64,000 nucleotides of DNA from Nocardia iowensis (GTDB lineage: Bacteria; Actinomycetota; Actinomycetes; Mycobacteriales; Mycobacteriaceae). This document shows positions 7,206 to 19,500 of this stretch, one piece after another. The stretch spans positions 1,054,001 through 1,118,000 of the forward strand of contig NZ_CP078145.1 in assembly GCF_019222765.1 (NCBI RefSeq), written 5' to 3'. The notes under the pieces were generated by a model that saw only the letters and a list, made by a program, of their open reading frames with translations, was not told the origin of the DNA and did no database searches. A program made the translations under genes and the position numbers. Each line of letters begins with the position of its first letter. Within the stretch, counting starts at the first letter, position 1.

Positions 7206-9206
7206 TTGTCGATCAGCATTCCCGGCGAGCTGGAATGGCTCGGCTGGGTCGCCGGTTCGGACTGGCCGGACGGCGACGAAGACAAAATGTGGGAGATCGC
7301 CGAAGCCTGGCGGACAGCGAGCGCCCAACTGCGCGACTTGCTACCGGACTTGGCGGCCGCATCGAACGCGACAGTCGCCGCCTACCCGTGGGGAGCGGGC
7401 GTCGACGCCGTGCGGACGGCGCTGAAGAAGCTCGAACACGGCGACGCCTCCATCGAACGCCTGGCCGAAATCCTCACTCAGGTAGCGGATTCGGCGGACG
7501 CGCTGGGTACCGAGATCGAGTACACCAAGATCCTGGTCATCACCTCGATCGCGATGCTCGCGGTCGAGATCGCCGCGGCCTGGCTGTTCCCGCCGACCGC
7601 ACCGCTGGTCGAGGCGGCGGCGATCGGACTCACCAGAGTCGCGGTCCGGCTGCTCGGTGAGCGAGCGGTGAGCGCGATCGCGAGGTACGCCGCCGAACTC
7701 GGCATCGCCGCGGTCGCCCGATTCACCGCCAAGAATGTTGTGCTCAGCACGGCACTTGGGGTGAGCCAGGACTTCGCCATCCAGGCCGGACAGGTCGCCG
7801 CGGGGCACCGCAAGGACATCGACTGGAACCGGATCGCCACAACCGCCTACACCGCGGCGGCAGCCGGTGCGATCGGCGGGCCCGCGGGCGGGTTGTTCGC
7901 CAAAGCCGCGGCGAAGGTGCCATTGCCCGCGGGAGCGTGGTCCGGTGCCGCCAGGGGCGCGGTGGTCGGCATGAGCGCGGGCATGGTGGGCGCGCTGGGC
8001 GCGTGGGGCGTCGGCGGTCTCGCCAATGGTTGGACGTGGGATCCCCGCCTGCTCACCAGCGGCGCGGCGATGGGCGGACTGACCGGCGGAAGCAAGGGAT
8101 TTCGGCACGGCATGTCCATTCGACACCCGGTGAGTGCGCGATTCCCGGTACCGGAGCCGGGGCGGTTCGCTGCGCCGGGCAGCGGTGACGGTAGTGCGCC
8201 GGTAGGGCAGCACAGCGCGGAGCGGCAAGACGGTGCCGAAGGCCGCGCACAGAGCGGGGAATCTCGGCACGTCGCCACAGAACGCACCGCCGGTGTCGGT
8301 GAGCCGCCGCGGTCGGTGGTCCCGGAGCCCACCGCCGGTGAACTTCGGCCGGTGGTGGCGGAGCCCACCGCCGAGACCGGTGGGCCACGGTCGATGGTGG
8401 CGGAGCCGCGACCGGGTTCGCCGAAGCCCGCAGCGGGTGATTTCGGGGCCCGGTTCGATGAGGTGCAGCGCAACGCCATGGCCGGACTGGATGCCATCGA
8501 GACACGAACAAACGAACGGCTCGACACGGCTTCCCGCCGACTGCACGAACAGGCCGACGCCTTCGAAAGGGAACTCGGCCTGACGCCGGAAACGCCGAAA
8601 AATGTTACGGCGGAACCGAAGCCGACGGCGCAGACCGCCGAGTCCGGGCCGAAGCCCGAACAGCGGATGGATCGTTCAGCACCGCGACGGGAGACAGCGC
8701 AGGCCGCGGACCTGGGCCAGTCGTATACGGAGACGCCGCCGGACAGTCACCGACGAATCCCGAGCCAGGCAAGCGGTGCGGGACTGCCGGAGCAGACACC
8801 CGATCAGTCGGTGCGGTCGGAGATCGCGGCACCGGCGGGCGGGGCGCCTTCCGAGGGCACGCCGCCCGACCGCCCGACGGCACCGGACGCCACGTCGCAA
8901 ATCCCCTACACACCGCGCTATTTCGGGCTTCCACCTATCCCGGAGTACCAGGCTGCGGCAGCACCCGCCGACACCGTCTGGCAACCGCCCCTCGCCACCG
9001 AACCGGCACCTCGGCCGCAGCCAGAACCCGAGTCCGGGCCGAAACCCGAATGCGAGCCGACAACCGGACGGAGACCATATGACGAACGACCGCCCGAAGG
9101 CCGAATTGGCCACCGTGTTAGCGGAATTCGAGCAGCAGATGGACACGATCAGCCGAATTCGGCAGCAGCGAAGCCGAATCAGTGGCCGGGCGACGGTTCG
9201 CGGTAA
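7206..9206 (+). CDS. CpnT-like WXG100-domain protein with disordered tail; 3' end overlaps the next gene
   Basis: A 666-aa protein starting at TTG 7206, the only start codon that preserves the shared N-terminus (IPGELEWLGWVAGSDWPDGD) and leaves 9 bp after the upstream stop. It has the WXG100-like domain (1-~110), then a hydrophobic segment before LFPPTAP, GHRKDIDW and Gly-rich stretches (~110-310). A Pro/Glu-rich tail contains repeated VxEPTA-type units and a short helical segment (~415-465). No toxin domain is recognisable. The last 128 bp overlap the YbaB-like gene at 9079 in another frame, so the final ~42 residues are the shifted translation of that gene. This suggests loss of the original C-terminus by deletion or frameshift. 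Confidence 0.7.
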   Translation: MSISIPGELEWLGWVAGSDWPDGDEDKMWEIAEAWRTASAQLRDLLPDLAAASNATVAAYPWGAGVDAVRTALKKLEHGDASIERLAEILTQVADSADALGTEIEYTKILVITSIAMLAVEIAAAWLFPPTAPLVEAAAIGLTRVAVRLLGERAVSAIARYAAELGIAAVARFTAKNVVLSTALGVSQDFAIQAGQVAAGHRKDIDWNRIATTAYTAAAAGAIGGPAGGLFAKAAAKVPLPAGAWSGAARGAVVGMSAGMVGALGAWGVGGLANGWTWDPRLLTSGAAMGGLTGGSKGFRHGMSIRHPVSARFPVPEPGRFAAPGSGDGSAPVGQHSAERQDGAEGRAQSGESRHVATERTAGVGEPPRSVVPEPTAGELRPVVAEPTAETGGPRSMVAEPRPGSPKPAAGDFGARFDEVQRNAMAGLDAIETRTNERLDTASRRLHEQADAFERELGLTPETPKNVTAEPKPTAQTAESGPKPEQRMDRSAPRRETAQAADLGQSYTETPPDSHRRIPSQASGAGLPEQTPDQSVRSEIAAPAGGAPSEGTPPDRPTAPDATSQIPYTPRYFGLPPIPEYQAAAAPADTVWQPPLATEPAPRPQPEPESGPKPECEPTTGRRPYDERPPEGRIGHRVSGIRAADGHDQPNSAAAKPNQWPGDGSR

Positions 9207-9564
9207 GCGGGTGACGGTGCTGGTCGATGTCGAAGGTGTGGTGCTGGAGACGAAGTTCGGTGCCAATGTGGCGGATCTCGACTACCGAGAGCTCGCCAAG
9301 GCGGTTACGGAGGCGGCGCGCCTCGCGGCTGCCGACGCGGCCCGTCAGGCCCGAGTCTTGATGGCGCCCTTACTTGCTCAACGTGCGCGGATGCCGCGGC
9401 TGCACGAGTTTGTCGACGGTATGCCAGACCTGACCGATCAGCTGCCCGAACATCCGCTGTGGTCGGCCGGAATTGCCGAGGAAGGTGTATTCGACTGCGG
9501 CGCGGCCGCGTTCGCCGAGGTCGACGACCAGGCACGGTCCGGGGTGACCGACACCGGCTGGTGA
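9079..9564 (+). CDS. YbaB/EbfC-like protein (cassette 2)
   Basis: A 161-aa protein starting at ATG 9079 with a GGAG ribosome binding site just upstream. Like its paralogues it begins MTN-, then a long helix, the beta element GKRVTVLVDVEGVVLETKF, a second helix and a short tail ending in T-G-W. It overlaps the end of the upstream CpnT-like gene by 128 bp in a different frame. Homology to the YbaB-like proteins at 6339, 10044 and 30448 supports this frame as the real product in the overlap. The function in the cassette is inferred as an accessory or adaptor. Confidence 0.75.
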   Translation: MTNDRPKAELATVLAEFEQQMDTISRIRQQRSRISGRATVRGKRVTVLVDVEGVVLETKFGANVADLDYRELAKAVTEAARLAAADAARQARVLMAPLLAQRARMPRLHEFVDGMPDLTDQLPEHPLWSAGIAEEGVFDCGAAAFAEVDDQARSGVTDTGW

Positions 9565-9706
9565 CCCCTGGGGGGCGCTGTGTGGTAACTGCGGCGGCAC
9601 TGTCCGTTCATGTTCGGGCCACGAACACGTCGCCAACGGCTGTCAGTGTCGATAGGCACGGGTGTGCAGGTGCGGAGTGACCGCTAGAGCACAGAGGAGC
9701 GAAGCG

Positions 9707-10024
9707 ATGGCGCCGAACGTCGAGAACAGTCCGGATCTCTTGCGCAAGGCAGCACAGAACAAGACCGCACATGTGCGTGATCGCCTCAACAGTGTGCTGT
9801 CCACGTTGGAGATCTCGCTGGCGGGGCGGGGCAGGCCGTGGGGTGACGACAAGATCGGCCACCGGTTCTACAACGGCGAGAACGGCTATGGCACCGGACG
9901 TGAGCACGCGACCAAGAACGTACAGAACGCGGCGACCAGCTTCGACAACTTCGAAAAGGGGCAGGTCAAGTCGGCGGGCATGCTGAAGACGATGGATACC
10001 GGCAACGCCGCGGGCTACCGGTGA
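9707..10024 (+). CDS. Small WXG100-like type VII secretion protein (cassette 3)
   Basis: A 105-aa protein starting at ATG 9707 behind AGAGGAGCG. It carries the turn motif RPWGDDKIGHRF and then NGENGYG, matching the W-G-x-D-x-x-G-x-x-F-x-x-x-x-x-G-Y family pattern. The preceding 142 bp (9565-9706) hold no gene and may contain the cassette promoter. The YbaB-like gene follows after 19 bp and the 3549-codon CpnT-like gene after that. It is the likely export partner of the giant protein. Confidence 0.75.
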   Translation: MAPNVENSPDLLRKAAQNKTAHVRDRLNSVLSTLEISLAGRGRPWGDDKIGHRFYNGENGYGTGREHATKNVQNAATSFDNFEKGQVKSAGMLKTMDTGNAAGYR

Positions 10025-10043
10025 TCCGGGACCGGACGAGGGC

Positions 10044-10553
10044 ATGACAAACGAATACGCGAAGACCGAACTCGCCTCGGTGTGGGAGGAAGTGCAGCAG
10101 CAGTTCCGCTCGATCGCCCGGCTCCAGCAGGAGCGGGCCCAGCTCACCGCGAGTGCGACGGTGCGTAAGCGGGTGACGGTGACGGTGAACGCCGACGGCA
10201 CCATCATCGACACGAAGTTCGGTCCACGTATCGAGGAGTTGAACTTCACCGAGATCGCCGAGGCGGTGACGGCGGCGGCGCAGCAGGCGTGCGCCGAGGT
10301 TGCCCGCAAGACCCAGGAGCTGATGGCGCCGCTGCACGAGCGGCGCGCGCGATTGCCGCGGGTGTCGGACCTGATCGAGGGCATGCCGGATTTCTCCGCC
10401 CAGCAGCCGGTCGAGCCCGAGGTGTCGCTCGCGCCGCCGGGATCGGCGGAACGCCAGGACGCTGCCGACAAGGACAGCGCCGCTCGGGAATTCAGCAATG
10501 TGGAGGCATACACCCCGGATCTCGGCCGCGGAGTCACCCAATCCAGCTGGTGA
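10044..10553 (+). CDS. YbaB/EbfC-like protein (cassette 3)
   Basis: A 169-aa protein starting MTNEYAKTELASVWEEVQQQ. It has a beta element KRVTVTVNADGTIIDTKF and a following helix NFTEIAEAVTAAAQQA, as in YbaB. The acidic/Pro tail ends in S-S-W. It lies 19 bp after the small WXG-like gene and 16 bp before the giant CpnT-like gene, so all three are probably one transcript. A C-terminal Trp is common to all four full-length paralogues here. Confidence 0.75.
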   Translation: MTNEYAKTELASVWEEVQQQFRSIARLQQERAQLTASATVRKRVTVTVNADGTIIDTKFGPRIEELNFTEIAEAVTAAAQQACAEVARKTQELMAPLHERRARLPRVSDLIEGMPDFSAQQPVEPEVSLAPPGSAERQDAADKDSAAREFSNVEAYTPDLGRGVTQSSW

Positions 10554-10569
10554 TCGAGGGTAACCACTG

Positions 10570-13500
10570 ATGGTTGAGGTTCCAGGCGCCCTGCAGTGGC
10601 TGCTGGAGGTCGTCGCCGGGTCCGAGTACCCGGAGGGCGACCCGGACGGGATGCGCGGTCTGGCCGGTGACTGGCGCACCGCCGCAACGGAATTGCGCAA
10701 GATCCTGGCGGATATCGATGCCGCCAAGGAGGCGACCCGCGACGCGTATCCGCAGGGCGCCGGGGTCGAGGCGATGCTCGCCGATCTCGACGTTTATCGC
10801 AACGGCGACCAGTCACTGGACTTGCTGGCCAAGGACTTCGAGAGCCTTGCCGAGGCGGCGGACGGCGTCGGCACCGAGATCGAGTACGCGCAATTGATGG
10901 TGATCACCTCGATCGCCTTGCTCGCGTTGGAGATCGCGATCGCGTGGCTCTTCCCGCCGACCGCGCCCGCTACCGAGGCGCTGGCCATCATCGGCACCAG
11001 AGCGACCGTTCGGTGGATCGCCGCGCGCTTGATGAATCGAGTCGTGCAGCTGCTGTCGAGGGTGCTCGGCAGGCGGCTGGCCACCTTTCTGGTCCGGCAT
11101 GTGGCGATCGATACGGTGATCGGCACCGGACAAGACCTCGGCATCCAGGAGTACCAGCGGCAGGCCGGACATCGGAAGAACATCGACTGGACGCAGGTCG
11201 GCATCACCGCGATCAGTTCCGCTGCCGGTGCGGGGGTGGCCAGTCCGATCGGCGAACGGCTCGGCCGACGGCTCGGCAGAGTGGTGGGCGACGACGGGCA
11301 ACCCAGGATTCGGCCCGCGGTCACCGGCGCGATCACCGGCACCGTTGCCGGCACGGCCGGTGCGGTCGGCGGCTTCGCGGGCAGTATCGGCGCGCAGCTC
11401 ATGATCGCCGCGTATCAGGGCGACGGCAACTGGGATTGGGGCAAAGCCTGGGACGGCCTGAACATCAAAGACCAGTTCGATTGGCGCATGCTCACCGCGG
11501 GAGCGACGAACGGCGCCATGTCAGGAGCGAACCGGGCGACGGCCGACAGCTTCTATCGCAACCGGCATCCCGATTGGTATCGGCCGCCCGGCGGCCCGGC
11601 GGACCCGAATAGTGGTCCACCCGGCGGACATTCGCCCGCCGGAACACCGCCGGGTGGTGGTGGAGACAATTCGGCGCGAAATGGGGGTCCGGGTAACCGG
11701 GTGGCCGCAGGACCGGGCACTGGAGACGGGCCGACTGCCGGTCGCGGTGCGGGTGATGGTTCCGTGAATGGCCGCTCTGTCGCCGATACGTCGGTGAACG
11801 GGCATGTGGCGGGCGACGATTCAGTGAATGGCCGCGTCGCAGGAGATGATTCGACGAGTGGTCGTGTCGCGGACGATGGTTCGGCCAACGGCCGTGGCGG
11901 GGACGATGGTTCAGCCAACGGCCGTGGTGCGGGAGATAGTTCGGCTGTTCACCCCGCCGCCGGTGACGCCGACGCACCCGCGGGTTCGGACAGCGGTGCG
12001 CGGCCGACTGGAGAGCCCGTTGTCGGCGCGAACGACCCTGCCGGGCATGTGGATTCGAACTCCGCCCAGGATTCGGACAACACAGTTGACGGATCGGCTA
12101 CGGACAATCGCGCGGGAGCCCCGTCGGCGGAGCCCGCCAAGATGCCGGTCGCGGGTGTCGACGCCGGAGTTCACGCCGAGCCCGCACCTAGCGGTACGAA
12201 CCACGCGCCATCGGCCGGTGACGGGTCATCCGCTCGGCCCGCGGTGGGCCAGGAGATGCACGCGGGTTCCGACAACAGTGGCGGAGTAGTTACCGCTTCC
12301 CCTTCGGATAGCGCCGCACAGCAACCACATCCGGCTGCGACCGATGCAGACGGGATGGCCACCGGTGACCGGCCGGGAAGTACTCAGGTACAACCCGCGC
12401 AGACCCCACTCAACGGAGTCGATCCCACCGATACGCCGGTCAACGGTACGGATCACGGGACGACGACGCCGGAAACCGGAAACGACGGAACGCCAGCGAT
12501 CGGCGACCGCTCCGGGCAGCAGGCGCCAGCTGTGCCCGGCCCCACGCACACCGGTACCGGCCCCGCTCACCTCGGCTCCGACGCACGCGTCGGCGCCGAG
12601 CCGCGGACCAGTCCCGAAGTACGCAACGGTGCTGAGGCACGCAGTGGTGCACCATCGTCCACCGCACGCCCCGATGCCCAGCCCCCCACGCGCCCACAGC
12701 CCACCGCCGACGCACCCGCACGTTCACAACTCGGCGCCGAACCCAGAACCGCCGAGCCGCGCGCCGGTACTCCGGAAAGCCGCCCCGCCGCCAACTTCCG
12801 CGCCGATGCGTCGCGAGCCGGTGCCGCGGACACCAGGACCGGTCTCGGCGACAACGCCATCGTCGCCGAACCACACAGCAGCGTCGCCGATGCACGCACC
12901 GAAACACGCTCTGGCACAGCAAGGGTGGCGGACGACGGCTCCCGTATGCGACCGGTCCTCGGTGTCGCCGAACCGGATCATGGTCAGGCTGCGCCAGACC
13001 GCGGTCGGGTTGAGCAGGATTACGGTCGCGCCGAGCCGGATAGCGGTCGGGCTGAGCAGGATCGCGATGGCGCTGACTCGGACCGCGATCGGACCGAGCA
13101 GGATCGCGGTCAGGTCGAGCAGGATCGTGGAGGGGCAGAGCAGGATCGTGGAGGGGCGGAGCAGGATCGTGGAGGGGCGGAGCAGGATCGCGGTCGGGCG
13201 GAGCAGGATCGTGGAGCGGCCGAGTCCACGCGGTCGCGGCCCGACGATGCCCAAGCCAGCCGTCGCCCCGACCAGCCAGGCACGCCCCTCCCACCGGAAA
13301 ACGTGCTGGCCTTCCCGTTGCACCCCAGCGATACGGGCGGGCGCGATGCGGCCTCGCGCACGACGCCACGACCGGGAATGGGCGACAACAGGTTCGGCGC
13401 GAACCGTCCGGAAAGCCGCGCGACCGACCGGCTCGCCGCGGCAGCCGAGGACTGGTCGGACCGGTCCGCGGCCATGGAGGGTGAGCGCGGCGGCGACCCA

Positions 13501-16500
13501 GATGGACCCGCTGATCGTTCGCCCGAGGACGCGACGCCACGGATCGATGACGAATGGACGCGCCGGGATGCCGCCGAGATCGAGCGGATACTGAAGCAGC
13601 GGTACGGGTTCGAGGAAATCGTCGGGTTCGACAACCCGGACGTTCCGGCGGACGTGCTGCGCGAGTTCGCGCGAGCCGTCGATGAAAAGCTATCCGAGAA
13701 CCCCGAGATCGACCTGCGCCGCCTGCGTATCCTGCCGCTCGCGCCCAACCCGGAAACCGGCGCGCCGGTCTACGCGCGGGCCCACTACGACATCGATCCG
13801 AACGACATCTACTCGTATCACACCAGCGCGATCACGCTGAACGCCGACGTGGCCACCAACCCGGATGCGATGCGCTCCTCCAAGCTGCGTGCCGAACAGG
13901 TGCGGCACGCCCCACCCGGCGCCGCAGCGCGCCCGGTGTACGCGACGATCCTGCACGAACTCGGCCACGCGCTTGACTTCGCGGGCGGCATGCGCGCTCG
14001 CAGCCAGGTCGAGGACGCGCTGCTGAATCATTACCGGGAAACCTACGGCCACGTGGATCCGGACGAGTACAGCGTGTGGCTGAACAAGCTCAGCGGCTAC
14101 AGCTTCGACCGGCACGGCAATCTCAATCTGCCCGAAGCCCTCGCCGACGCGTACCTGGATGTTCAGCTGAACGGCAGGCACGGCGAACTTCGACCCGATG
14201 GCACCGAGGGCAAGGCCTCGGAGCCCGCGACCGTGCTGCACGACCTGCTGATGCGGGAGGCCAAGGGCGACGCGGAATCCTCCAGTCGTCCGGACGATGT
14301 CATCATCGGCCTGCCACCCAATGCGGACCCGGGCTCGTCGCGTCCCGAAAAGCCCTCGCCCCGACCGGAATCCGTCGGTGACGACAACAGCGGCACGCCG
14401 AGCCGCCGCCACGAGGATGCGGAAGGCCCGCCGCCGGAAGAAGGCTCACCCGACCCGGAGCCGACCCGAGCTCCCGGCGATAAATCGAGCGGCAAACCGG
14501 AAGGTATAGGCGCACAGCCAGATCCGTCTGAATCGCGTCACCCCCCTGGCGAAGAGTCGACCGGCAAACCGGAAGCGCGCGGCCCGGAACCAGAGCCGCA
14601 ACGCCAACCCGAACCGGAGCCGAACGCCGGGCCGAGGCCGCGTTTCGCCGAGCCCGGCGAGACCCGTCCGCATTTCCTCGACGTGGACGGTGAACAGCTG
14701 CCGCTGTGGTTGCGCGCCGACAATACGGGCCGCTGGCAGATCGGACTGCGCCAGCCACACGAGCCCGTGCCCAACGAACCCGACGCCAACCAGGCCGAGC
14801 CGGACGCGGCCGCCTCGACCAAGCCGGAGCCGGAACCGGCCGCGCAGTCCGAGCCGCCGTCGCGCCTGCGCCGTCTCCTCGACATGATTCGCGCCGGATA
14901 CCAAGGCCTCGTCCCGAAGTACCCATCGGGATCGGGGGTGGACAGCGCCGGTCAATCGATGCTCAGCCATCAGGCCGGTGTGCCGCTGATCAAGCACACC
15001 GATCAGGGCGACGTGCTGCAAACCAAGTTCAGCCCCGTGCGCATCCTCAAAGAGGGCGCGACCATGTGGAAGAACCGCGAGCTCATCCCGTTCCTGAACC
15101 ACCTGACCAGCCGGATTCCAGACCAGACCGGCCACTACTCGGTGCCGCGCACTCGCGACGGCGAGGAGTACCGCTACTGGCTGGACGAGGCGGACCCGGA
15201 GCTGGTGCGCAAGGAACTCGGAGTGGAACTCGAGGACTTGCGGCGCGAAGCCGCCGAAGAAGACCGGCGCGCGAAGGAGAACGAGACCGGCGAAACCGCC
15301 CCGCCACCGGAAAGCCCCGAACTGCCTCGCGTGCACCCGAATACGACGGGCGTGTTCCGCGAATTGATGGACGAGCTGACCGACGCGGCGGGCCGTCGCG
15401 CGGATCTGTCCGACGTGCTGAAGGCCGAAGCCAGACGCCTCGGCGTCGATCTGCCCGACACCGTCACCCTGGACGATGTCCGGCATGCGTTGCGCGTGCT
15501 GGAGTATCAGCAGGCTCGTCGCATCGGAGCTCTGGCCGGACTGGTCGAAGCCGCGCGGCGCTACAACTTCGAGAACCAGCGCATCCCCTACAGCGAACAG
15601 GTCAACTTCTTCGACTCCGACCCGATGAGCCGGTTCCTGCGCGAGGTAGTCCGCGCCAACGACCGCCCCACCAGCATGCTGGACTGGGAAGGCGTCAACA
15701 ACGGCGGCGAACCGGGCCGGGACTGGGGCGATCTCACCTACACCGACCAGCCAGGGCTGGACGAGGGCATTCCGATCTACTTCGAGAACGCGCTGCGCCG
15801 CGACCAGCTCAAGGACGAACGGTCGGTTTGGGCGCAATTGCTCGGCGTCGATCTGGCGGGGCTGGACCAGCGCGCGACCGAGACGCTGACCGAGCAGTTG
15901 CACGACATCCGCGATCGCGCCGCCGAACTCGCGGATTTCCGCGACGAAGTCCACCGCTACCTGCGCACCGACGGCGAGGTGGACGAGCTCACCGGGATCG
16001 TGGCCGATATGGCGCTGCGTGCGTCGGTCGAGTCCGATGGTGGCTTCGTCTTTCCCGACGTGGACGGGCTCGGATTGGTCCCCGGTGAACCGGGCGAGCG
16101 GCCGCGGCTGGTGGTGATCGACGGACATCTCGACCACGAGCGGGTGCTCGCCGACGCGTTGGCCGAGCATCGGGACCTCGCCGAAGCGGTGAACACGGGG
16201 CTGGTCGATGTTGTGCACCGGGTCGCGCACGTGCAACCGGACGGGACCGTGCGGATCGGCGAGACAGATCCGTTGCAGGTGCGTCACATTCGCGAGGAGG
16301 TCGAGGGACGCACGCTGGACGTGACGGCGGTGCGTGACGAGGACGGGCCGTGGCGCGCCATCCCGGATCCGCAGCACAACGGCGGCGTCCGGCCCCGCGA
16401 AGCGGAGCCGGAACGGCTGTCCCGCAGCGAGATCGAGACGGCCAGGCAAGAGCTCGCGGATCGGCTCGCGGTGCCGAGCGAGGATCGGGATTCGCCGGAG

Positions 16501-19500
16501 CGCCTGCGGCAACTACGGCACGAGAACGCCATTCGGGCGGCCCAGATCGAGGCGGTCATCGACTATGCCCGCACCGCATGGGATATCGATGACTTCCACG
16601 CGCACGACGACGCGCGCTCGCAGCTGGCGAATCGGCTCGGACTGGACGAGGTGCCGCTGACCCCCGAACGGGTAGCGGAGGCGCTGCTGGATCCGAAGCT
16701 CGGCAAGGCGCGCCGCCTCCAGGCGGTCGAGGACCTGGTCGCCTACGCGAAACTGTTGCAAGGCACCGATGCCGACGTCGTCCTGGCCGCGCGGGACCGG
16801 CTGGCCGAGCGGCTCGGCGTCGGCGAACGACCGGGGCGGTTCCCGAAGGACCTGTACCCGCTGAAGTTCACCAAGGATCTGGCGCACCGGGTGCCGAACA
16901 CCGAGGCTCTCGATCCGAAGAAGCTCGCCAAGGCCATCGGGAAACTGGCGCGCAGACCGCACGAGCGCGCGAACCTCGCCGACGCACTCGCCGAGTACTA
17001 CCGGACGATCAACGGTCTCGACCCGTTCGATCCGGTGTCCCGTGGCGACCAGGCGATCGATCCTCGGGTCGCCGATGTCGAATTGCCGGTGCACGACAAG
17101 GCGATCGCGCATCTGCTCGACTTGGTCGGCGATGTCGGCGACCTCACCGACGCACTGGACGGCGAGGGTCTGCTCGCCCGGCACGACACGCCACCCGATC
17201 CGGACGACCTTGGGGCCAGCCGTGATTGGGCCAGGACCGTCGGCGTCGATCTCACCGAAGCCGACGCCAAGCGCTGGGCGAAGGTCTACGAGGTCTACCG
17301 CGACGGGAAGATCGACAAGAAAGAACGCCTCACCCCCGCCCAACTGGCCGAAGTGCAGGCCGCGCTGCGCGAAGAGGTCACCCGCCGCGGCGCCGACCTC
17401 GACGCACTGATCGATCTCACCGACCGGGCCGCCGCCCTCGACGCCGCACAGCAGCCGGAGGAGAACGGGAATACCGCGCCGCCCGATGATCCGTCGCTCG
17501 GAGCCGCCCCGCCCCGGCCCGATCCTCCGGACTCGGACAGCGGCGGAAAGCCCGAGCCGACCGGCGACGACGGCGACGGAACGAAGACGCCGCCGGATCC
17601 CGCGGGCAGCCCCGAGGAGCCGCCGCGGAACGGCGTCGACGCGGACCTGGCTCGGCAGGTGACCGATCGGCTGGCCGCCGAAAATGCCGCCGCCGTTGCG
17701 GAATTGGCCAGAGCGCGCGAGGTACGCGAGGCGGCCATGCGCGGTTTGCCCGTCGACGAGACCGGGCTGACCGAGGAGACACTCGAAGGCACCATCGACG
17801 CTTTGGCGACGAAGACGGTGCGGCAAACCCCGCACGGCAACGAAATGGCGGACTACCAGGCGCGGGTCGCGGCGCTGGAAGAAGCGGCCGTCGCCGTCAA
17901 TCAGGCCGAAGCCAAAGTGGCCTTCCTGGACGAAATGGTCGCGTTGGCCATGGAGCGCGAAGCACTCGCAGAACAAGGCGCCCGTCCGGTGGGCGGCAGC
18001 AACCGAGTCGGCGCGGTCGATGGCGACCCGCCCCGCATCGTCGTGGTCGGCTGGAACGCGCCGGACCAGGTCCGCGCCGACCTCGCCGCCGAACACCCCT
18101 GGCTGGCACCTCTGCTCGACCGTTCCGACGTCGTCGTCAGCTACGTGGAGATCACCTACAGTCCGGACGGCCGAATCACCCACCTGCGCACCGACTTCGG
18201 TCCGGACGGGCCGATCCACAATCGCGCCGAAAAGCCGGTGCGCGCCGACGCCACCGATCTGGACCCGGTCCGTCAACTCGTACAGGCACAGCAGCGGGCC
18301 GACGCCGAATTCGATGCACTGCAACGCCGGAACGCCGAACGGCATCAGGACTCGCAGCGAGACACCGACGCTGAGTTCGATGAAGCGCAGCGTCGGATCG
18401 ATGAGCGATACGCGGAGGCGCAGCGGGCCGTTGAGCGCCGTATCGAAGAGGCGCGGCGGTCGTCGGACCGGACGGAGGCCGATTTCGATGCGCTGCAACG
18501 CCGAATCGCTGAGCGCCACGCGGAGTCGCAGCGGCACACCGACACTCGATTCGATGAAGCGCAGCGCCGGATCGATGAGCGATACGCGGAGGCGCAGCGC
18601 GCGGTTGAACGTCGTATCGCGGAGGCGTGGCGGTCATCGGAGGAAACCGAGGCCAGCTTCGATGCGTCCCGCCGCGACATAGCTGAGCAACATCAGGACT
18701 CACAGCAGCGAACCGAAGCCGATTTCGATGCGCTGCAACAACGGATCGCTGAACGGCACGCGGAGTCCCAGCGGCACACCGACACTCAGTTCGACGAGGC
18801 GCAGCGCCGCAGCGACGAGCGGTACGCGGAGGCACAACATGCGGCGCAACGCCGCGCCGACGAGGCCAAGCGCCTGCTGGATCAAGAGGAACCTCCGACC
18901 CAGCACCGTGCTTCGGCCCCGCCGCGCGCTCCCCACAACAGGGCGGAAGGTGACGTTCGAGTCTGGCCACCAGAGCAGGCACCGGGACAGCAGCCCGATG
19001 AGTCTGCGGGGACGGACAAGCCGCGCCACCCCACCGGCCTGGACGAGGACGGATCAGACGCGTCTGGTGCACGTCCGGAACTTGCTCCGCCGCAATCGGG
19101 TTCGCAGCCTGAGTCTTCTCGAACGGGGCCGTCCGAAGCCGACAGGTCGCTACCGCAGGAAGAGGGTGGCAATCAGAATTCACAAGATCCCGCGGCCCGG
19201 GAAAATGGCTCAGCCGAGCAGAAGCCGAAGGCCACTGCTGCCCGCCAACGGGATGATGGTGAGCAGGCACCGCCCGCGTCGGCACCGCATCAAGCGGGAG
19301 ACGATGGTGTGCAGGGCCCGCCAGCGCGGCAGGGCGATGATGGTGGGCAGGAACCACCCGACTCACGGACGACCGACGGGGATGATGAACCGGTAGGGGA
19401 GTCGTCGCGTCCCATCTGGCGGTCGCATATTCCGCATCCGCCGCACCCCTACGACTTCGAGCTGCCGAACATCACCCTGTTCCCACCGGTCGTTCCCCAA

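Noticed and set aside
13096..13221. Short regular repeat as a CRISPR array
   Set aside because: The unit is 21 bp, directly tandem without spacers, and encodes a regular EQDRGxx peptide.
14446..18537. Long minus-strand reading frames (688 and 674 codons) opposite the 3549-codon gene
   Set aside because: They are antisense shadows of high-GC coding DNA. The plus-strand frame has clear domains and repeats; the minus products have no recognisable domain.
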